In this document: in pieces, positions 7,670 through 12,590 of the stretch
How the letters are laid out: each line of letters starts with the position of its first letter
Position numbering within the stretch: position 1 is the first letter of the stretch
NCBI GenBank assembly: GCA_031255235.1
Contig: JAIRSX010000105.1
Coordinates: forward strand, 1-12,590
From: Rickettsiales bacterium
GTDB taxonomy: Bacteria > Pseudomonadota > Alphaproteobacteria > Rickettsiales > UBA1997
DNA: 12,590 nt
Direction of reading: 5' to 3'
Made by a program: the position numbers and the translations under genes
Notes under the pieces: generated by a model
What the model was told of the DNA's origin: nothing
Databases searched by the model: none
Seen by the model: the letters and a program-made list of their open reading frames with translations, nothing else

Positions 7670-10413
7670 AATCCTATTTCTATATTTTTATCTTCTGTTT
7701 CCTCTTCTACCTCTTCTTCCTTTTCAACTTTTGTAACACTAACAACCTTTTCTTCTCCCTTCATTAGAGTAACCCCTTTTGTATTTCGTCCACCAATTCT
7801 GATAGATTCAACTTTAGTTCTAATCGCCGTACCCTGTCCATTTATGATGATAATGTCTTTATCCCTTTCGACAGGAAACGATGCCACAACACTTCCATTT
7901 CTGCCATCAGTTATAATATTTGTAATTCCGCTACCACCTCTTCCCGTAACTCTATATTCATAACCAGATGTTCGTTTTCCATATCCATTCTCAGTAATTG
8001 TCAAAATCATTTCCTCACTTTTAAGCATTGTCTCAACTTTCTCTTTTGAAAGAACTTTCAAAATTTCTTGCGGGATCTTGTTAAACAATTCATCTTTTTT
8101 GCTGTTATTCAAAACATCAATTTCACTCTCAATAAGTGTTTTTAATTCAGACCTTAACTCTAAATTAATATCTAAAAATGCTTGTCTTTCCTCAATATTT
8201 TCCGCCTCACTATTCTTGAGAACAGACAAAGATATAACCTCATTTAATGGATCAAGTTTTATACCTCTAACACCCGTAGAATTTCTACTTTGGAATACTC
8301 GTAATTCATCCAATTGAAATCTTATACATTTTCCAAGTCTAGTAGAAAGCATGATATCACTATCATCATTACAGATAGCAACACCAACAAGTTTCTCCCC
8401 TTCTCCCAATTTCATGGCAATTTTTCCAACTGACTGTATATTCTCAAAATCCTCCATACTGTTTCGTCTAACGTCACCTTTATTAGTAGCAAATACAATG
8501 TTTTTCTTAATCCATTCTTCCTTTTCACCTTCTACAGCTAAAATTGTTGTTATCGTCTCGTCTTGTTCCAATGGTAAAATATTAACCAATGCACGACCTT
8601 TACTTTGAGATGAACCTTCTGGTAATTTATATGCCTTCAATTTATAAACTTTCCCTTTATTTGAGAAAAACAAAATAGGTGTATGAGTATTTACAGCAAA
8701 AATATCAGTTGTTAAATCGTCTTCATGTATATTCATAGTGGACTTACCTTTACCACCTCGTTTTTGCGCTTTATAAGAATTTGTAGAAACTCTCTTTATA
8801 TATCCGTTCATCGTGGTTATAACAATAACATCCTCTTTTTTAATAAGCTCTTCCACATCAATATCGCTTTCACTATTTACAATTTGAGTTCGTCTTGGAA
8901 TAGCAAAATCACTTTTTAATTGTAACAACTCACCTTTGATTATTTCAATAAGTTCATTTTCGTCTGCCAAAATTTTAAGGTATTTTTGTATTTCTTTTGA
9001 GAGTTCTGTAAGTTCATCATCAATTTTTTCACTTTCAAGCCCAGTCAATTTTGCTAATCGCATATCTAAAATTGCTTTTGCCTGTGTTTCAGTAAAATAA
9101 AATCTATCATCTTCTATCTTGTTCCCTTTATCTTGTATTAAATCAATCATCGATTTTACAACTCTACCATTCCAATCCCTTTTCATCAATTCAAGCTTTG
9201 CTTCTGATGTATCTTTTGCGGATTTAATAAGTTTTATGATCTCATCAATTTCATTGACAGCAACTCTCAACCCAATAAGGATATGTGCTCTCTCCCTGAC
9301 TTTTGCAAGCAAAAATTCAGTTCTGCGCCTAACAACCTGCTTTCTAAAATCAGTAAATATTTTGATGATTTGAAATACACTCAAATTCTCTGGTTTTCCG
9401 TTGTTGAGTGCCAATATATTAGATGAAAAATTACATTGCAGATCTGTATAAGAATATAATTGACTTAAAATTACCTCGGGATTTCCTTCTCTTTTTAATT
9501 CAATAACAATTCTAACATCTTTTGTGGATTCATCTCTTAATTCACTAATTCCTTCAATTTTTTTCTCTTTAACTAACTCAGCAATTTTTGATATAAGATA
9601 TTTTTTAACAACTTGATATGGTAAAGACGTTATAATAATTTGTTCTCTCCCACCTTTCTTTTCCTCAATTTTTGTTTCACCTCTCATCACAATACTGCCA
9701 CTACCACTTATCATAGTTTCCCTATAACCACCTCGTCCCATCACTAATCCACCAGTTGGGAAATCTGGACCTGGAATAATCTGTAGCATTTCATCTATTG
9801 TAATATCCGGATTGTTAATATAAGCAATGACGCCATCAATAACCTCACCTAAATTATGAGGCGGGATATTTGTTGCCATACCAACAGCAATTCCACTACT
9901 TCCATTAACTAAAAGATTTGGAAATTTGGCAGGCAAAACCTCTGGTTCTTTTTCGTTACCATCATAATTAGCAATAAAATCAACGGTATCCTTATCCAAG
10001 TCGTCAGTCATCAAATGGGCAAGTTTTGCCATCCTCGCTTCTGTATAACGCATTGCAGCAGCTGGATCATCATCAATAGATCCAAAATTTCCTTGTCCCT
10101 GTATTAAAATTGAGGACATAGAAAATTCCTGTGCCATCCTCACTAATGCTTCATAAATACTTGTATCTCCATGTGGATGATATTTACCCATAACATCACC
10201 GACAATTCTGGCACACTTTTTAAAAGGTTTATTGTGATCATACCCATTTTCATACATCGAATACAAAATTCGTCTATGAACTGGCTTAAAACCATCATTT
10301 ACATCTGGAATCGCTCTTGCGACAATAACACTCATCGCATAATCCAAATATGATTTTTTCATTTCAGTAGATATCTCAACCGGTATAATCTCGCCATGGT
10401 TAAAGTCAGTCAT
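7666..10413 (-). CDS. gyrA: DNA gyrase subunit A
   Basis: The breakage-reunion subunit of the A2B2 gyrase, which introduces negative supercoils. At 915 residues it is full length. The N-terminal part has the winged-helix block with RIVGDVMGKYHPHGD and the catalytic Tyr123 in AAMRYTE. The C-terminal DNA-wrapping beta-pinwheel carries the GyrA box as QKRGGKG (residues 550-556), which separates it from ParC; the second position is Lys where Arg is usual. An extra segment of about 70 residues (roughly 733-805) precedes TENGYGKR, a feature of alphaproteobacterial GyrA. The protein ends in an acidic tail rich in Glu, as many gyrases do. In the quinolone region, Thr84 and Glu88 stand at E. coli positions Ser83 and Asp87. 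There is no Shine-Dalgarno sequence before the ATG. It overlaps aroK by four bases and sits 159 bases downstream of the glycine-rich protein gene. Confidence 0.97.
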   Translation of the reverse strand: MTDFNHGEIIPVEISTEMKKSYLDYAMSVIVARAIPDVNDGFKPVHRRILYSMYENGYDHNKPFKKCARIVGDVMGKYHPHGDTSIYEALVRMAQEFSMSSILIQGQGNFGSIDDDPAAAMRYTEARMAKLAHLMTDDLDKDTVDFIANYDGNEKEPEVLPAKFPNLLVNGSSGIAVGMATNIPPHNLGEVIDGVIAYINNPDITIDEMLQIIPGPDFPTGGLVMGRGGYRETMISGSGSIVMRGETKIEEKKGGREQIIITSLPYQVVKKYLISKIAELVKEKKIEGISELRDESTKDVRIVIELKREGNPEVILSQLYSYTDLQCNFSSNILALNNGKPENLSVFQIIKIFTDFRKQVVRRRTEFLLAKVRERAHILIGLRVAVNEIDEIIKLIKSAKDTSEAKLELMKRDWNGRVVKSMIDLIQDKGNKIEDDRFYFTETQAKAILDMRLAKLTGLESEKIDDELTELSKEIQKYLKILADENELIEIIKGELLQLKSDFAIPRRTQIVNSESDIDVEELIKKEDVIVITTMNGYIKRVSTNSYKAQKRGGKGKSTMNIHEDDLTTDIFAVNTHTPILFFSNKGKVYKLKAYKLPEGSSQSKGRALVNILPLEQDETITTILAVEGEKEEWIKKNIVFATNKGDVRRNSMEDFENIQSVGKIAMKLGEGEKLVGVAICNDDSDIMLSTRLGKCIRFQLDELRVFQSRNSTGVRGIKLDPLNEVISLSVLKNSEAENIEERQAFLDINLELRSELKTLIESEIDVLNNSKKDELFNKIPQEILKVLSKEKVETMLKSEEMILTITENGYGKRTSGYEYRVTGRGGSGITNIITDGRNGSVVASFPVERDKDIIIINGQGTAIRTKVESIRIGGRNTKGVTLMKGEEKVVSVTKVEKEEEVEEETEDKNIEIGL

Positions 10414-10572
10414 AGTAGTATTTAATTGTAATAATAGTTATTGAATTTAATTTATTTTTTAAAAAAAACAAAAATAAGTTAGGTTTTCTATCCATAGATA
10501 AGCGCATTTTGTATCCATATATCACAATTCTTATGATCACACCCACAAAAATAAGCGATCTTAGTCACTATG

Positions 10573-12590
10573 TTAGTCTGATTCACAACCGCTATCACAG
10601 CTATTATCACTTCCCCAACATATTTTCACACAACCATTTTTACCCTTTCCAGTAAGTATTTCATGCTCAAGTTTATATCCACCACCATTCACTCCAGATT
10701 CCCCACCACAACCACTAATTCCATTTTGTTCTTTACAATATCCAGATCCACCGCCACCACCACCCGCATAACAAGAATTAGGAGGCGCTTCATTAGCACT
10801 ACCACGAACAGCACACCCACCATACCAACCACCACCCCCATGACATTCACCTTTTCCATATGTTTTACAATAATAGTCATCTACGGTGGCACCTCCCTTC
10901 CTTGTAAGAGAAGCACCACCACCGGCACCAGGCCCCCAACCACCTCCACCACTACTCCCACCATTGTTATCACCGCCAGCACCAGCACCACCTTCTTCAC
11001 TAGTACCACTAGAAGCACCTCCTCCTCCACCTGCAACAATCAATCTTGATCCCAAACCTTCACTACCACTCCAATCACCACCAACGGTTCTAATATCACT
11101 AGCACCACCTCCACTTGCTTCATTTCCTGCTGTATTTATACCTTTTACACCTCCTCCACCATTAAAAGATTCTACACCATCTAGACTACCACCTTCTCCA
11201 ACATAAACATACAAAAGAGACAGAGAAGAATCACCCACCTTATAGGTTGCACGAGTATAGCCACCTTTACCACCTTTGGAAATTGTATAACTAGAATTGC
11301 CAGGAAAACTCCCTCCCTCCGCCCCCCAAACTGCAAATTTTAATTTACTCCCAGTGGGGAAACCATTGAGACTGAATGGTTGTGGCTCTCCTGTGAATGT
11401 GAAAGTCTTGGAACCACTTAAATCACATCTTGCGCTATTATTTGTGTCGTCACTTTTCCATTTCCAGTTTCCATCTTCACAAAGTAAGGTGGGATGTCCA
11501 TATTCAATGGTTAGTCTAGCATGTTCGATACATCTGAGGTCTATCTCTGTTCCATGATTAGCTATTAGTGTGCCATGATCAGGGGTAAGTATGCTATTGC
11601 TTGTGATCTCTGTATAGATGTATCCTAGATTTAGGGTATTGTATTTTTCATTATCTAACTTAGAACATCGTTTATAGCAAACACCATTTACTATAGTTTC
11701 ATCTTCATTGTTACATACACATTTTCCCACGATTCCATTATATGTTTGAGTATCTTTGTTATCACATTCTGGGATTTGACAACCTGCTCCATTGATGTCT
11801 ATGTATCTGTTAGAGGATATGTCTGTAATCTTTACACGACCTGATGCATAGCTTGGTATATTAGTGTTTTCACATAGCCAAGGAGAATCTTCTAATACTT
11901 CTCCATTTGAACTAGTAGTACAACCTTCTACTATGGCTTCTTTCTTGTTTATTGGATCTGTTATACTATAACCAATTTTGTTAAAGAATCTTTCGATAAA
12001 TCCACATTTAATCCTATTGTTCTCTATAGCTCCAAATTGGATCTCAGCATCACCTGTATAATAGTAGTACATATTCTTTGATAGTTTAGGATATCCTTTA
12101 TCATAGAACTCTCTTAATTCACTGAGATCGGGATTAGCACCAGATATATTAGTATAATCAAACATCTCTGGTTTAAATTTAGAGTACCCTTTTAGAAAGA
12201 GTTCCATGATAGCTGTTTGAGTAGGATGTAATGATGATTGTGATTGGTCTCCTTCTCCTACTTCTCCTCCATTTCCTCCTGATGATGGTGATTGTCCTTC
12301 TCCTCCTAATAATGATGATGGTAAGTCTCCTCCCACATCTGATGGTGATTGTCCTTCTCCTTCTCCCGCTCCTTCTCCCACTCCCACTCCTGATGATATT
12401 GATGATTGTTGTTGTGATAAGAGAAGTGTCCTATTGGCTATTTCATAATCCTTATTACTCGATGCATCACCAGTATCAATATAACCATCACCATTAAGAT
12501 CACCTGCCATTCTACCTTCCATCTCATAGAAAGAGTGTTGCATTGTTCTTGCTTGATTAGTGGCTTTTACTGCATTTTGAATAGTAGCAT
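10573..12590 (-). CDS. Secreted pseudopilin-like protein with calcium loop, sushi-like module and ALK/LTK-type glycine-rich domain, 5' end missing
   Basis: The frame is open to the window edge (first full codon 12588-12586), so the ATG at 12543 is probably internal; 671 residues are visible. Residues 1-28 look like the rear of a type IV pilin/pseudopilin helix. Residues 30-41 (DLNGDGYIDTGD) are a perfect EF-hand/dockerin-type calcium loop with ligands at D30, N32, D34, D38 and D41. Residues about 66-119 are a Gly/Ser/Glu low-complexity linker with GEGQSPS twice. A region with several cysteines follows. Residues about 308-388 show a four-cysteine pattern with GTEIDLRC and LLCEDGNWKW, resembling a sushi/CCP module. 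From about 395 to 650, FTFTGEPQPF, VWGAEGGS, GGKGGYTRATY, LYVYVGEGG and LIVAGGGGGA match the glycine-rich domain shared with ALK/LTK receptors. Many C-terminal cysteines imply oxidative folding outside the cytoplasm. Likely role: surface display or adhesion; the substrate is unknown. Domain calls are by eye; the glycine-rich one is the strongest. Confidence 0.8.
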   Translation of the reverse strand, partial: ATIQNAVKATNQARTMQHSFYEMEGRMAGDLNGDGYIDTGDASSNKDYEIANRTLLLSQQQSSISSGVGVGEGAGEGEGQSPSDVGGDLPSSLLGGEGQSPSSGGNGGEVGEGDQSQSSLHPTQTAIMELFLKGYSKFKPEMFDYTNISGANPDLSELREFYDKGYPKLSKNMYYYYTGDAEIQFGAIENNRIKCGFIERFFNKIGYSITDPINKKEAIVEGCTTSSNGEVLEDSPWLCENTNIPSYASGRVKITDISSNRYIDINGAGCQIPECDNKDTQTYNGIVGKCVCNNEDETIVNGVCYKRCSKLDNEKYNTLNLGYIYTEITSNSILTPDHGTLIANHGTEIDLRCIEHARLTIEYGHPTLLCEDGNWKWKSDDTNNSARCDLSGSKTFTFTGEPQPFSLNGFPTGSKLKFAVWGAEGGSFPGNSSYTISKGGKGGYTRATYKVGDSSLSLLYVYVGEGGSLDGVESFNGGGGVKGINTAGNEASGGGASDIRTVGGDWSGSEGLGSRLIVAGGGGGASSGTSEEGGAGAGGDNNGGSSGGGGWGPGAGGGASLTRKGGATVDDYYCKTYGKGECHGGGGWYGGCAVRGSANEAPPNSCYAGGGGGGSGYCKEQNGISGCGGESGVNGGGYKLEHEILTGKGKNGCVKICWGSDNSCDSGCESD
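12283..12360 (-). repeat. 57-base-period direct repeat in the low-complexity linker
   Basis: The same 21 bases occur at 12283-12303 and 12340-12360 within the coding sequence and encode the duplicated GEGQSPS peptide. The period is a multiple of three, so expansion or contraction would change linker length without breaking the frame. Confidence 0.6.

Noticed and set aside
10444..10471. Possible gyrA promoter (TTGTTT, 16 bases, TAAATT on the minus strand)
   Set aside because: Both hexamers fall in A/T homopolymer runs where such matches are expected by chance; not strong enough to list.
10488..10499. Inverted repeat TCTAT-CC-ATAGA upstream of gyrA
   Set aside because: Only five base pairs, with no T-run suited to a terminator and no further support.
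10663..11206. Plus-strand Thr-rich and Pro-rich open frames opposite the glycine-rich domain
   Set aside because: Glycine codons (GGN) read antisense give Pro/Thr-rich frames; the minus strand shows ordered domain motifs.

Overview
This window is AT-rich, densely coded bacterial chromosome. It most likely comes from a fermentative alphaproteobacterium of a host-associated or anoxic habitat. The strongest taxonomic clue is GyrA: its C-terminal domain carries an insertion of about 70 residues just before the TENGYGKR segment, a position where alphaproteobacterial GyrA proteins characteristically have one. A full-length bifunctional AdhE points to mixed-acid or ethanol fermentation. Placement near gut alphaproteobacterial lineages is inference.

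Layout. (1) Positions 1-1700, plus strand: the 3' part of an AlgI/DltB-like MBOAT acyltransferase, overlapped by one base by an SGNH-type partner. Together they look like a cell-surface glycan O-acylation pair. (2) Positions 1750-2990, minus strand, convergent with them: a GT11-like (fucosyltransferase-superfamily) glycosyltransferase whose 5' coding region is interrupted by a (CT/GA)22 dinucleotide tract. The upstream ATG and the enzyme are in different frames on either side of the tract, so the gene reads as a phase-variable locus in the OFF state. (3) Positions 3124-4320, minus strand: tpiA, followed with no gap by a small, extremely acidic unknown protein. (4) Positions 4455-7109, plus strand: adhE, divergent from tpiA and closed by a clean intrinsic terminator. 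(5) Positions 7163-10413, minus strand: gyrA and aroK, translationally coupled by an ATGA overlap. (6) Positions 10573-12590, minus strand: the 3' part of a large secreted, pseudopilin-like protein with a calcium-binding loop, a cysteine module resembling sushi/CCP, and a glycine-rich domain like that of ALK/LTK receptors.

The main discovery candidate is region 2. Counting frames by hand shows that losing one repeat unit (21) joins the ATG at 2990 to the glycosyltransferase. Gaining one unit (23) instead joins a second ATG at 2935. The present 22 units is the only phase in which neither ATG works. Beside an O-acylation pair, this suggests a locus that diversifies a surface polysaccharide. The second interesting element is the modular glycine-rich surface protein in region 6. 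Regions 3-5 are housekeeping metabolism and DNA topology, with a few residue-level oddities.
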